Source: an uncultured Ruminococcus sp. (GTDB taxonomy: Bacteria; Bacillota; Clostridia; Oscillospirales; Acutalibacteraceae). From it: DNA of 50,653 bases. Under the pieces are notes generated by a model. It ran no database searches. It worked only from the letters and a program-made list of their open reading frames with translations, and was not told the origin of the DNA. The DNA is taken from NCBI GenBank assembly GCA_902802795.1, contig CADCNI010000017.1:39242-89894 (forward strand). The letters are read 5' to 3'. Below are positions 41,747 through 49,872 of the stretch, one piece after another. The stretch's first letter is position 1. The number at the start of each line of letters is the position of its first letter. Position numbers and translations under genes: made by a program.

Positions 41747-42709
41747 ATGAGAATGATGAAAAGAATACTGGCAATCGGACTTTCTGCTGTGATGGCATTG
41801 TCGTTTGTCGGCTGCGGAAATACCGACGCTTCCTCCGTTCCGGAGGACAGCCTTTCTTCCTCTGCTGTGGAAAAAGACGGATTTAACTTTGCCGATTATC
41901 TGGGCGACGAGATTATTGAGATTGCAAAGGTGGATAACGGCGAGCAGCTTGATTCCATATGTGAAACCTACCGATTTATTTTTTTGTCGGACCTGGAGAA
42001 AAAATACAAAATCAAGGGGTTTATTTCCATCCCCTTGTCATGCATAGAAACCCGCACGCCCTGCCAATGCATGATATTTTGCAGGGGCGGGAACAGCAAT
42101 CTCGGCTATTTGGATAAAATAGATACCGCTGTGAGATGCGTTGTTTCCAATCGCATTGTGATCGGCTGCGAACACAGAGGAGGCAACGGCACCGAGGGAA
42201 CCGACCAGTACGGCGGCGATGATCTGAATGACGTGATCAGGCTGATTGATTTTTGCGATACGATGTTTGAATTTGCCGATATCAGTGATCTGTGCGTCGA
42301 AGGCGAGTCCAGAGGAGGACTCATGACCTACATGACCGCTCGCCGGGACAAAAGGGTTAAAAAAATTATCGTCTGCTCGGGTATCAGCGACCTGTTTGCG
42401 GCTTTCAATGAAGGTGAAGACAAAATGAAAGAGGTTCTTGTCAGATGTATCGGCGGCACGCCAGAGGAAATGCCAGAAGAATATGAAAAGCGCTCCGCTG
42501 TCTGTTGGGCTGATGAAATTAAAATTCCAATTCTCATCATTCACAGCAAGGGAGACAAACAGGCAAATTTTGAAACACAGGCGCAAGCCATCTACGACAA
42601 GCTGAAGGACAGCACAGACTGCACGTTTATCACCTATGAAGATGATATGCACGGTTTCCATGAGGATAAAGATCCCGCCGTTATCAGAGAATGGCTGGAA
42701 ACACACTGA
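41747..42709 (+). CDS. Alpha/beta hydrolase lipoprotein (S9 peptidase-like)
   Basis: A 320-residue exported lipoprotein: signal MKRILAIGLSAVMALSFVGC with the lipid-modified Cys at residue 23, then a Ser-rich linker and an alpha/beta hydrolase domain. The nucleophile elbow is GESRGG, the acid is probably Asp in IHSKGDKQ and the His lies in DDMHGFHED. The pattern resembles prolyl oligopeptidase-family (S9) hydrolases; whether it is a peptidase or esterase cannot be told. The start at 41747 gives the best signal peptide; an ATG at 41720 is possible. It has its own promoter and terminator, so it is a cargo-like single gene next to the recombinase. Confidence 0.82.
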   Translation: MRMMKRILAIGLSAVMALSFVGCGNTDASSVPEDSLSSSAVEKDGFNFADYLGDEIIEIAKVDNGEQLDSICETYRFIFLSDLEKKYKIKGFISIPLSCIETRTPCQCMIFCRGGNSNLGYLDKIDTAVRCVVSNRIVIGCEHRGGNGTEGTDQYGGDDLNDVIRLIDFCDTMFEFADISDLCVEGESRGGLMTYMTARRDKRVKKIIVCSGISDLFAAFNEGEDKMKEVLVRCIGGTPEEMPEEYEKRSAVCWADEIKIPILIIHSKGDKQANFETQAQAIYDKLKDSTDCTFITYEDDMHGFHEDKDPAVIREWLETH

Positions 42710-42718
42710 AAGGCTATG

Positions 42719-42755
42719 AGGACTGCCGCACTACGAAAGTGAGGCAGTCCTTTTT
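42719..42755 (+). terminator. Terminator of the lipoprotein hydrolase gene
   Basis: Stem AGGACTGCC/GGCAGTCCT followed by five T, starting 10 bp after the stop codon. Confidence 0.88.
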
Positions 42756-42775
42756 GTTGTCAGTCCGGAGAAGGG

Positions 42776-42955
42776 TTATTGCTGTTTTCCCAGACACAGC
42801 TCATACTGGGCGCGGGTAATAAAACCCTTCTCCAGAAGAGCCAGAAACAGCGCCTTTTTGATTTCGTTTTCAAATTCCGTATTCCTGTTTTCATGGACGG
42901 ATTCATTTTGCACGGCTAAGGACTTTGGACATTCAAAGATGATTTGCGTTTTCAT
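42776..42955 (-). CDS. Small SHOCT-like protein, 59 residues
   Basis: A minus-strand frame from ATG at 42955 encodes a 59-residue protein. It starts MKTQIIFECPKS and ends with a helix-turn pattern (NEIKKALFLALLEKGFITRAQYELCL) that resembles SHOCT-like small proteins found near recombinase genes in Clostridia. GAGGCGATCGGG precedes the start. The family assignment is from memory of the pattern and needs a search. It probably belongs to the mobile-element module. Confidence 0.6.
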   Translation of the reverse strand: MKTQIIFECPKSLAVQNESVHENRNTEFENEIKKALFLALLEKGFITRAQYELCLGKQQ

Positions 42956-43072
42956 CCCGATCGCCTCATCATAAGGCTATGCCGCGCTCACTCCCGTTAT
43001 GAATGGATCGTCATTCCCCCTTGATCACACTGAATTTTTGGGATTTCAAAAAAGATTTGCATGAAGCAAAAA

Positions 43073-43143
43073 CCTCCCGCTGCTGTATTTGGAACATTAC
43101 CGGTATTTCCGATAATAAGCATACAGCACGGGAGGAATTTTTT
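43073..43143. terminator. Large bidirectional hairpin
   Basis: Arms CCTCCCG and CGGGAGG with an inner CTGTAT/ATACAG pair flank a 32-nt interior, with A run before and T run after. The rest of the 42956-43247 gap shows no gene. Confidence 0.7.
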
Positions 43144-43247
43144 CAATAAATTCGGGAAGAGGCTCTATTTTCGGAGGAAGATTCTCTATTTTTGACTTTG
43201 ACTCTGTTTGAATATGGTTTTTTCGCAGAAAAATTTCCGATTAGGTA

Positions 43248-43276
43248 TTGACAATTGCAATTTGGTAATTTATAAT
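43248..43276 (+). promoter_or_regulatory. Consensus promoter with palindromic operator, XRE/ImmA operon
   Basis: TTGACA (43248-43253), 17-bp spacer, TATAAT (43271-43276). The spacer contains the palindrome AATTGCAATT and a related AATTTGGTAATT, likely operator half-sites for the XRE repressor encoded next. Confidence 0.8.
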
Positions 43277-43300
43277 TAACTGGAAAGGAGAGAAAAAAAT

Positions 43301-43615
43301 ATGACATGGCAGGCGAAGGTTAAACAGCTTATGGCTATAAAAGGCATAAATCAAAAGCAATTGTCACAGCTCAGCAGCATTACAGAAGCGTCTGTTTCAC
43401 GGTACTTAAAAGGTGAGCGCACAGCTCGATTAGACATTATCGTTAACTTTGCAAAAGCTCTGAATGTCACCACAGAGTATTTGCTTAACGATGACGAAGA
43501 AACGGAAATCAGACCTTATGCAGAAATAGCAACGGCAATTGCCAGAAATGGGGGTTCTCTGACAGCGGAAGAGAAGAACTCTTTAATTGCAATGATTCTG
43601 GGAAGTGGGGATTAA
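43301..43615 (+). CDS. XRE-family helix-turn-helix repressor
   Basis: A 104-residue protein with an N-terminal HTH_3 domain (VKQLMAIKGINQKQLSQLSS, ASVSRYLKGERTARLDIIVNFAKALNVTTEYLL), as in phage and ICE repressors. GGAAAGGAG precedes the ATG. Its stop codon is directly followed by the ATG of an ImmA-like peptidase gene. Such pairs control mobile elements such as ICEBs1, where ImmA cleaves the repressor ImmR. AT-rich codon use differs from the core genes. Confidence 0.9.
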   Translation: MTWQAKVKQLMAIKGINQKQLSQLSSITEASVSRYLKGERTARLDIIVNFAKALNVTTEYLLNDDEETEIRPYAEIATAIARNGGSLTAEEKNSLIAMILGSGD

Positions 43616-44206
43616 ATGTACTGGATGGGCAGCGACTACGATCGAATGGCAAAATTGGTTATTGATATTTTTCTCGATTATGGAATAAAATCATTTCCGA
43701 TTGACGAAAAAGATATTTGCAGAAAGATGGGGCTGAAATTGGTTCCTTACTCTGCATATCCCGACGAAAGACGGCAATTGCTTGTAAAAAAATCTGAAGA
43801 CGCTTTTTTTGTTCCGGCTACCCGTCATACACCGGTAACGATTTTTTACAATGACAGGGTGGATTCTTATGAAAGACAGAGGTACTCTATTTTTCACGAA
43901 ATCAAGCATTATGTGAACAACGACACCGATGATGACCCTTACAGCGACGATATGGCGGATTATTTCGCGAGGTATTTCATGGCTCCTACGCCATATCTGA
44001 TACAAATGGGAATTGACGATGAACTTACGATTATCAGTAATCACGGCATGAGCATGACAGCAGCATGGTATGCCTTAAAAAATGTCCGCAATCGCAAAGC
44101 AAAATATGGTACATCTATTTTCGAGTACGAAAAACCGCTGATTGATTTACTTTGCCCTGACGATTGCTTTTCTTTTGAGGAGAGTGATGATTATATGATT
44201 GTATAA
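43616..44206 (+). CDS. ImmA/IrrE-family zinc metallopeptidase
   Basis: A 196-residue protein with the zinc motif HEIKH (in IFHEIKHYV) and a downstream helix with DMADYFARYFMAP that carries a third ligand region, as in ImmA/IrrE peptidases. It starts immediately after the XRE gene stop (TAA-ATG), so the two are translationally coupled. By analogy with ICEBs1 it would cleave the neighbouring repressor and derepress element genes. No excisionase or conjugation genes are seen in the window, so the element looks incomplete. Confidence 0.9.
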   Translation: MYWMGSDYDRMAKLVIDIFLDYGIKSFPIDEKDICRKMGLKLVPYSAYPDERRQLLVKKSEDAFFVPATRHTPVTIFYNDRVDSYERQRYSIFHEIKHYVNNDTDDDPYSDDMADYFARYFMAPTPYLIQMGIDDELTIISNHGMSMTAAWYALKNVRNRKAKYGTSIFEYEKPLIDLLCPDDCFSFEESDDYMIV

Positions 44207-44400
44207 TAAAAAACTTTTATGATAAAGGAAAGCGCACTGACAAGTTGCTGGTAACAACATATCAATGCGCTTCGGAAGCTATGATATAATCATAACCCTA
44301 GACAAGTTTATTATACCATGCTCCTTTTCCTTTGTCAATTGGCAGAATGACTATATTTCTGGTCATCAAATTCTTTTAGTAAAAGGAGCAATCAATTACA

Positions 44401-45117
44401 TTGATAAAAAACAGAATACGAAAAGGGATAATTGATGTATGGTGGAAACCGTACATGGTTGTCGGTGCAAAATTTTCAAAAACCGATATCCCGTTTTGCC
44501 CTACAACAGCTATGACTCTACCTGTTATGATTATCACCTATAAAGAAGCCAAAGAAATTTACAGCAGGGAAATGCGCAGAGGCAATAAGTGTTTTTCACA
44601 TCTCGCCTTCGTGTGCTTTTTTGAAGATGACTGGACATTTGACTCCATATCAGGCATCTGGTTTCGCAGCAGTCACGCCTATAAGATCCTGTCTCATTTC
44701 GCTGGGATTATCACGCCTGATTTTTCAACCTATCAGGATTTTCCGTACCCTCTCAAACTTTGGAACACCTATAGGATGAGGGCTTTCGGTTATTGGTATG
44801 GGACGATATGCGGAAATGCCGTTTATAACAATGTGCGTTGGGGAACGTCCGAAACATACAGATATTGTTTTGATGGTCTTCCGAAACACGATATTGTTGT
44901 TATCGGTACCGTTGGCGGCAGCCCCAGAAAGAAGATCGACCGTCCGCGATTTGAAGAAGGACTTAATGAAATGGTCAGAGTACTTCAACCGCATACAATT
45001 ATTGTTTACGGCTCCGCAAATTACGAATGCTTTAGAAAACTGGAAAAACAGGGCATTAAGATAGTTGCCTACCCTGGAAAAACAAGCAAGGCTTTTTCGG
45101 GGGTGGCAAGGAAATGA
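44401..45117 (+). CDS. DUF4417-domain protein
   Basis: A 238-residue protein with the pattern I recall for DUF4417: IITPDFSTYQDFP, WNTYRMRAFGYWYG, NVRWGTSETYRYCFDGLPKHDIVVIGTVG and a C-terminal region with VYGSAN. The start is probably TTG at 44401 after AAAAGGAGC; no in-frame ATG lies near. DUF4417 proteins are found with phages and mobile elements and have no defined function. The gene overlaps the next one by 4 bp (ATGA), so the two are coupled. AT-rich composition fits transfer. Confidence 0.75.
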   Translation: MIKNRIRKGIIDVWWKPYMVVGAKFSKTDIPFCPTTAMTLPVMIITYKEAKEIYSREMRRGNKCFSHLAFVCFFEDDWTFDSISGIWFRSSHAYKILSHFAGIITPDFSTYQDFPYPLKLWNTYRMRAFGYWYGTICGNAVYNNVRWGTSETYRYCFDGLPKHDIVVIGTVGGSPRKKIDRPRFEEGLNEMVRVLQPHTIIVYGSANYECFRKLEKQGIKIVAYPGKTSKAFSGVARK

Positions 45118-45524
45118 GTAAAGGAAGTTCACATCTCTTTCCAGGAACCAGCGGTGCAGGAAGGGCTTTAATTGAGGAAGTAATAGCTAACGGAGAAAAA
45201 ATATCTCCTGAAAAAGTTGTAATGATAACTCGTGATCCAAAAGGTAAGATTGTATGGCTTGAAACGGGTACTGATAGATCGGGTTTAAAGCATATAATTG
45301 ATGCACACGGAAATGATTTCAAAAGCAAAGGAATCTCAAATGAAAATATTCCCGACTATGTGCTTGAAGCTGTATATCAAGGGAAAATAGTAGGCACTCA
45401 AGGAAAGCGCGATCCTCGAACGATATATGAATTCAAATATAATGGAGTTGTTCAACGTATTGCGGTTCAGGTAAGTGAAAACGGATATATCGTTGGTGCT
45501 AATCCCAAAAGTATGAAAGGATAA
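45114..45524 (+). CDS. Nuclease-toxin-like protein (PBECR/polymorphic toxin type)
   Basis: A 136-residue protein. The segments VVMITRDPKGKIVWLETGTDRSGLKHIIDAHG, FKSKGI, TIYEFKYNGVVQRIAVQVSENGYIVGANP resemble the BECR-fold (barnase-EndoU-colicin-RelE) nuclease domains that occur at the C-terminus of polymorphic toxins and phage head proteins. The conserved His residues (KHII, DAHG) and the final GYIVGANP fit that idea. No secretion or delivery domain is attached. A small acidic protein follows at once, as immunity genes do. The family call is from pattern memory and should be tested by a profile search. Confidence 0.6.
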   Translation: MSKGSSHLFPGTSGAGRALIEEVIANGEKISPEKVVMITRDPKGKIVWLETGTDRSGLKHIIDAHGNDFKSKGISNENIPDYVLEAVYQGKIVGTQGKRDPRTIYEFKYNGVVQRIAVQVSENGYIVGANPKSMKG

Positions 45525-45529
45525 TGATA

Positions 45530-45850
45530 ATGATTAAAAAAATTCGGCTTCTTTTAGAATACAACACTTATTGTATGTGGCTATATGACGAAAATGACGA
45601 AATAATTGATAACGACAATCCTCCTGAATGGAATGATGATCAGGAACTTACATCTGCTTTTATGGCAGTAAGTGATCTGTATGATTCCTTTTTTGTAAAT
45701 ACCGCAAAGGAATTTTCCTATAGAGGTTGTCCTGATGAGGATACTGCTTGCAGATTAAGAGAATTGTTTGATAAGGCTGTTAATCTTTTGAATAAAAAGA
45801 ATAACGGAAAGTACATTATTCAAAACGACGTCAATCTGGATCGACTGTAA
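45530..45850 (+). CDS. Small acidic protein, candidate immunity protein
   Basis: A 106-residue acidic protein (MIKKIRLLLEYNTYCMWLYDENDEI..., ending NGKYIIQNDVNLDRL). The start at 45530 has AAAGGA about 8 nt upstream; another ATG at 45524 is too close to it. Size, acidity and position just after a nuclease-like gene suggest an immunity or antitoxin role. No family recognised with confidence. Confidence 0.65.
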   Translation: MIKKIRLLLEYNTYCMWLYDENDEIIDNDNPPEWNDDQELTSAFMAVSDLYDSFFVNTAKEFSYRGCPDEDTACRLRELFDKAVNLLNKKNNGKYIIQNDVNLDRL

Positions 45851-45950
45851 AAGTCGTAGTAAATTGCGGAAAAAAGCCGTATTTTTAAGAACTATAAAAG
45901 ATAGGACGCAAAGACCTATCTTCTATTGACACTGGAAAGGATTGATTCAA

Positions 45951-46838
45951 ATGAGAATATTCGCGTTGGAGCTCGACAATGACATAAAAGGCATCGAGCG
46001 GAGAGACAGCTATATCGAAGAACTGATCAGTAAGCTGCCGGAGCCGGAACTGGTGGTGCTGCCGGAACTGTCGCGGTGCAGCTACATGGCAAGTCAGGCA
46101 ATGTGGAAATATGCCGACGATCGCAGCAGGGAGACCTCCGCGTGGGCGGTGCGTGTGGCGAAGAAGTATCATACCTTCATCGGCGCAGGCTACCTCGACA
46201 GGGAAGACGGGCATTACTACAACCGCTATCTGATTGCCGAACCGGACGGCGTGTGCGGCGTTATCTCCAAATCCGAGGGCGAATCCGCCGTATTCAGACA
46301 GGGAGATTTCGGCAGCGTCATTTCCACGCCATTCGGCAAGGTGGGCGTGGCGATCTGCTATGATTCAAGGCGCAAGCATTTTTATGAAAACGTCAGGGAC
46401 GAGGAACTGTCGCTGATCCTGTTTCCTCACGGCGCTCCCGCTGACCCGACCAAACCGGAAGCCGAACACGCCGAAAACGACAAACGATGCCAGATGTACG
46501 TCGATGCGTTCGGCGTGCCGGTGGTTTACGTCAACAGCGTCGGCAGTCTGGAATATATGCCGGGAATGATGGGTTCGATGATGAAAAAACACGGCTTCAG
46601 AATGAATGGAATGAGTAAAATCTACGCCGGAGACGCCAATCCGATTGACGCCGGAATACCCGAGGCAATCGGCGCGGAGATTGCGATTGCGCCTCACAGA
46701 CGTGTGAAGGAAATCAAATTCCACGGCGAGGATATTCTGCCGGGCAACTGGCTTTTCAAGCATTTGATTCTGAAGCCCGATACAAAAGCCGGCATAAGAT
46801 CGTATGAAGCCAATCGCCCGATGGAGAACAAATCATAG
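45951..46838 (+). CDS. Carbon-nitrogen hydrolase (nitrilase superfamily)
   Basis: A 295-residue amidase-like enzyme with the catalytic triad visible: Glu39 in VVLPELSRC, Lys107 in GVISKSEGE and Cys136 in VGVAICYDSRR. GGAAAGG at 45934-45940 supports the ATG at 45951 (a TTG at 45942 is in frame). Substrate unknown; nitrilase-superfamily members hydrolyse amides, N-carbamoyl compounds or nitriles. The higher GC content compared with the preceding cassette suggests a separate origin. A terminator follows. Confidence 0.9.
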   Translation: MRIFALELDNDIKGIERRDSYIEELISKLPEPELVVLPELSRCSYMASQAMWKYADDRSRETSAWAVRVAKKYHTFIGAGYLDREDGHYYNRYLIAEPDGVCGVISKSEGESAVFRQGDFGSVISTPFGKVGVAICYDSRRKHFYENVRDEELSLILFPHGAPADPTKPEAEHAENDKRCQMYVDAFGVPVVYVNSVGSLEYMPGMMGSMMKKHGFRMNGMSKIYAGDANPIDAGIPEAIGAEIAIAPHRRVKEIKFHGEDILPGNWLFKHLILKPDTKAGIRSYEANRPMENKS

Positions 46839-46845
46839 ACAAAAT

Positions 46846-46890
46846 CGCCGCCTTCTTCCCATACATCGGGTTGAAGGCGGCGGTTTGTTT
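46846..46890 (+). terminator. Terminator of the nitrilase-family gene
   Basis: Stem CGCCGCCTTC/GAAGGCGGCG followed by GTTTGTTTT, just after the stop codon. Confidence 0.83.
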
Positions 46891-46895
46891 TGCTT

Positions 46896-47024
46896 TCACT
46901 TCATCACGTCGATCATCAGCTTCACGCCCAGCCGGAAGCCGATGACGAACATTTCCCGTTCTGACACCGAGGAGATATCCGTCACACATTCCGTGAACTT
47001 TTCAAATTCCGGTGTGGCTGTCAT
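46896..47024 (-). CDS. Short protein resembling the C-terminus of DUF6809
   Basis: A minus-strand frame of 42 residues with FVIGFRLGVKLMIDVMK at the end, matching the C-terminal GFRLGxxLMxEV pattern of DUF6809-type small proteins I recall from Clostridia, whose N-terminal LYxGxxxP part is absent here. AAGGA lies 9-10 nt before the ATG, so it might still be translated. Either a short member or a truncated remnant. Confidence 0.45.
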   Translation of the reverse strand: MTATPEFEKFTECVTDISSVSEREMFVIGFRLGVKLMIDVMK

Positions 47025-47041
47025 GAAAAACAAATCCTTAA

Positions 47042-48169
47042 TCATTTATTCATTAATTTCAATGCTGCCTCATAGTTATCCAAAGCATTAATAATATCAT
47101 TCGGATTCCATGTATATGCTTTACAAATGCTATCAGGATTTAAAAAACGATAGAAATCCTTAAAAATATTAGATTGCTGAACACGCCACCCCCTAAGAGT
47201 GAAAATATCAGTAAATGCTCCTGGTATTTGTATCAATGGTTTTACTTCCCAATGATACCAACTGAAGTTCGTTGTTTTTATAAATTGTTCGATTTCTCTA
47301 CCTCTTGAAAACATATTTGTCATTTTTGTTCTAATACATGCGTTGATTTTTACATAATCGTTTTTCATCATATAAATATCTTCTCCTATTAATTCTTTTT
47401 TTGCATCAACATACCCTGTAATCATTTTTGCTTGAATCGCTCGTTGGGAAAAGTCTAAATCGGGCAAAACATCTTTCGAAATACTATCATCCAGCGGCTC
47501 CAAAGGAGAAATCACAAAAAGCTCTGCATCTTTGCACAATTGACGGATATCCGAAATTTTTAATGAATTTGTTTTGTTGTACCCGAAGTTTTCATCCAAA
47601 GAGAGTAACAGAATATTTCGACATCCGACTTTATACAAGCTTTCAATCGGCATATTACCCAGCTTCGTCCAACCGCCATCGTGGTAAAAATGTCCATCAA
47701 TTTTAACAGGTTCATAAAATCCCGGCATTGCTGAAGTTGCCAGTAAAACATCTATCTGTTCTTCTTTTGATAGGTCGTTGATTCTTTTACTGACAACTTG
47801 ATCGGTTTGCGTATCATGAATGTTACAATAAACGTCAATACCACAGTATTTCAGTTTTTGCAGATCCAAGTGGTTTAATATTCTGCGGAGACCGCCCCGG
47901 GAAAATAAGCTTTTTCCTTTGTTGCCAAAACCAGTAAAAGCCGTATCTTCACGAACAGAATTCCATATTTCTTTTGCCCTGTTCAAATCTCCCAATGCAA
48001 AAAGAACGGCATTCAATCCACCGATAGATGTACCGGAAACCGTTCGGATTGATCTTGTCAATCCCAAGTCTTCCAACGCCGCCCATGCACCAATCTGAAA
48101 TGCGCCTTTTGCACAACCTCCGCAAAAAGCAATAGAGTCAAAATGATGTGTGCAACCTAATAATGGCAT
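47042..48169 (-). CDS. Patatin-like phospholipase
   Basis: A 375-residue protein. The patatin fold is shown by the oxyanion motif CGGCAKGAFQIGAW, nucleophile Ser48 in SGTSIGGLNAV and Asp164 in HDGGWTKLG, a Ser-Asp dyad. The C-terminal ~190 residues are not recognised. The gene is AT-rich compared with the core region. Patatin-like enzymes hydrolyse membrane lipids; some act as effectors of anti-phage systems (for example CapV), but no cyclase or sensor partner is next to it. AGAGGTG precedes the ATG at 48169. Confidence 0.88.
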   Translation of the reverse strand: MPLLGCTHHFDSIAFCGGCAKGAFQIGAWAALEDLGLTRSIRTVSGTSIGGLNAVLFALGDLNRAKEIWNSVREDTAFTGFGNKGKSLFSRGGLRRILNHLDLQKLKYCGIDVYCNIHDTQTDQVVSKRINDLSKEEQIDVLLATSAMPGFYEPVKIDGHFYHDGGWTKLGNMPIESLYKVGCRNILLLSLDENFGYNKTNSLKISDIRQLCKDAELFVISPLEPLDDSISKDVLPDLDFSQRAIQAKMITGYVDAKKELIGEDIYMMKNDYVKINACIRTKMTNMFSRGREIEQFIKTTNFSWYHWEVKPLIQIPGAFTDIFTLRGWRVQQSNIFKDFYRFLNPDSICKAYTWNPNDIINALDNYEAALKLMNK

Positions 48170-48210
48170 ATAAAGAACACCTCTGGAAATGATATATTAT
48201 TTCTTTTTAC

Positions 48211-48239
48211 ATTGTAACGTATTACATAAATGATGTCAA
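48211..48239 (-). promoter_or_regulatory. Promoter of the patatin-like gene
   Basis: Minus strand TTGACA (48239-48234), 17-bp spacer, TACAAT (48216-48211), about 40 nt before the start codon. Confidence 0.75.
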
Positions 48240-48338
48240 CTGTATTGATGGAAGAATAATAGAAAAAAAATCCCGACTTGCACACGGGTCATAAAAGCAT
48301 GGCTTTTATGGGGCAATAATCGTTATAAATATCGGAAA

Positions 48339-49573
48339 CAATGTCAATCACTTAAGAAAAGACACGAAAACCTCTGCCACAGATTTAATATAAAGTTCAA
48401 CATTTAGTAATACTGACGACACATTTTTTGAAACGGAAAAACTGCGCTCAACCATTTCCGTCCGTTGGCTGATGCGAATATCAAGGTTTGTCAAAGTGCG
48501 TTCAGTCAGGCAAGATCGAGGATAAATGATATCATTTTTCGTGAGCTTTTTGAAATGACAGCCCGTACCGGATACGAAAACCGTCAGGCATTCAATAAGG
48601 CAGGCGGAAAGCTTTTCCATGGACGTTTGATTTGTGCCGTTGACGGTACACAGGTAAAATTGCCGCATACTGCCGAATTAAAGGCTTATTTTGGCACAAG
48701 CGGTAAGGGAGAAAAAGCCGTAACAGGAAGGGCTTCTGCTCTGTATGACATTCAGAATGACATTGTACTGGACGCAAAATTAGCCCCGTTCAGTCACGGA
48801 GAGCGCGTTCAGGCTTTAGAAATGCTTGAAAAGAAGCATATCTTTTCAGGAGTCAAGGAACTCGTTATCTTTGATAGAGGCTATTATTCCTCAGAATTTA
48901 TGGAGGAACTGCTTTCTCGCAGTATCGAGTTTGTTTTTCGTATGCCATCAAAGAAACTGGCGCAGGCAGATGAGCTACCGAAAGGAATACACACCATAAA
49001 AATTACGCTGAAAAGCGGAAAAAACGCGAGAATCAGAGTTGTTAAATTCGATTTGCCGAGTGGCGAAACGGAGACACTGGTGACTGATTTTTACTTGCGT
49101 AAAATGACGGCTGACGACTATAAAGCGCTCTATTTTATGCGCTGGCCGGTTGAAACGAAATTCGATATTGTCAAGAACAAAATACAGCTCGAAAACTTTA
49201 CCGGCAGGACGGTAGAAGCCATATCACAGGATTTCTATACCTGTATGTATCTGACCAACATGGCTGCCATTTTCAAGGCAGAAGCGGATGAGGAAATCTG
49301 TGATCAGCGCAAAGATAAAAACAACAAGTATCAGTATCAGGCGAACACCAATGAGATCGTCGGCGCGTTTAAAGACAGACTTATTTTTGCGCTAACCGAG
49401 TCCTCGCCTTCCAAACGTGAAAAGTTGGTTAATCAAATTTTTGATGAAATCAAGCAATCGGTTGTTCCCATCAGACCTGACAGATCTGTTCATAGACCAT
49501 CTGCACCTCGTGATATGAAGTTCTATCACAATAAGAAAAACAACTCCTGATTCCCCTTAAGTGATTGACATTG
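48339..49573 (+). mobile_element. IS4-like insertion sequence, probably decayed
   Basis: CAATGTCAATCACTTAAG (48339-48356) is exactly inverted at 49556-49573, defining a 1235-bp element with 18-bp terminal repeats. No target duplication is seen in the flanks. The internal transposase lacks its N-terminus. The right end lies inside a tyrosine integrase gene. Confidence 0.87.
48465..49550 (+). pseudogene. IS4-family DDE transposase, N-terminally truncated
   Basis: The frame has the IS4 catalytic core: first Asp in AVDGTQVKLPHT, second Asp in VIFDRGYYSSEF, Glu in FMRWPVETKFDIVKNKIQLENFTGRT. Homology starts around VCQSAFSQARSRI, but the frame is closed by TGA at 48429 and only TTG is available as start, so the expected ~90 N-terminal DNA-binding residues are missing. 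The short distance from the left repeat (about 110 bp) suggests an internal deletion. The element probably needs a transposase in trans. Confidence 0.75.
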
Positions 49574-49872
49574 AATAATCATCTGCTACCTGTGTTCGGT
49601 GATTCTCAAGTCTCTGATATTACAAGAAACGATATTTCACAATTCTGCAATGCCTTGTTGTCTGAAGGAAACGATACACTGGCTCTTTCCCCAAAAACGG
49701 TCTCAAGTATTATGTGCGTGCTGAAAAATATTTTTGACTACGCGGCACAGGTCAAGCAATATGCGACGGTAGACTTGCGTGGTGTTTCGATAAGACAGCC
49801 GCAGCGACAATTGCGGGTATTAAGCCTGTCGGAGCAACAGACGCTTAGTGCATATCTCTGCGAAAATCGTAA
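49574..49872 (+). pseudogene. Tyrosine integrase fragment (core-binding domain)
   Basis: The frame encodes NHLLPVFGDSQVSDITRNDI...LSPKTVSSIMCVLKNIFDYA...LSLSEQQTLSAYLCENRN, the SAM-like core-binding domain of phage/ICE integrases and the start of the catalytic domain. The N-terminal arm-binding part is replaced by the IS4-like element and the catalytic RHRY residues are lost at the IS66 junction near 49869. It is a remnant held between two insertion sequences. Confidence 0.82.

Noticed and set aside
45898-45925. GGACGCAAAGACC hairpin resembling a piece of a c-di-GMP riboswitch
   Set aside because: Only one short segment matches; the GNRA tetraloop stem and receptor are absent, and the region fits a simple 7-8 bp hairpin.
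47042-48169. CBASS-type defence system built on the patatin gene
   Set aside because: No CD-NTase or other sensor gene is adjacent in the window, so only a patatin-like enzyme can be claimed.
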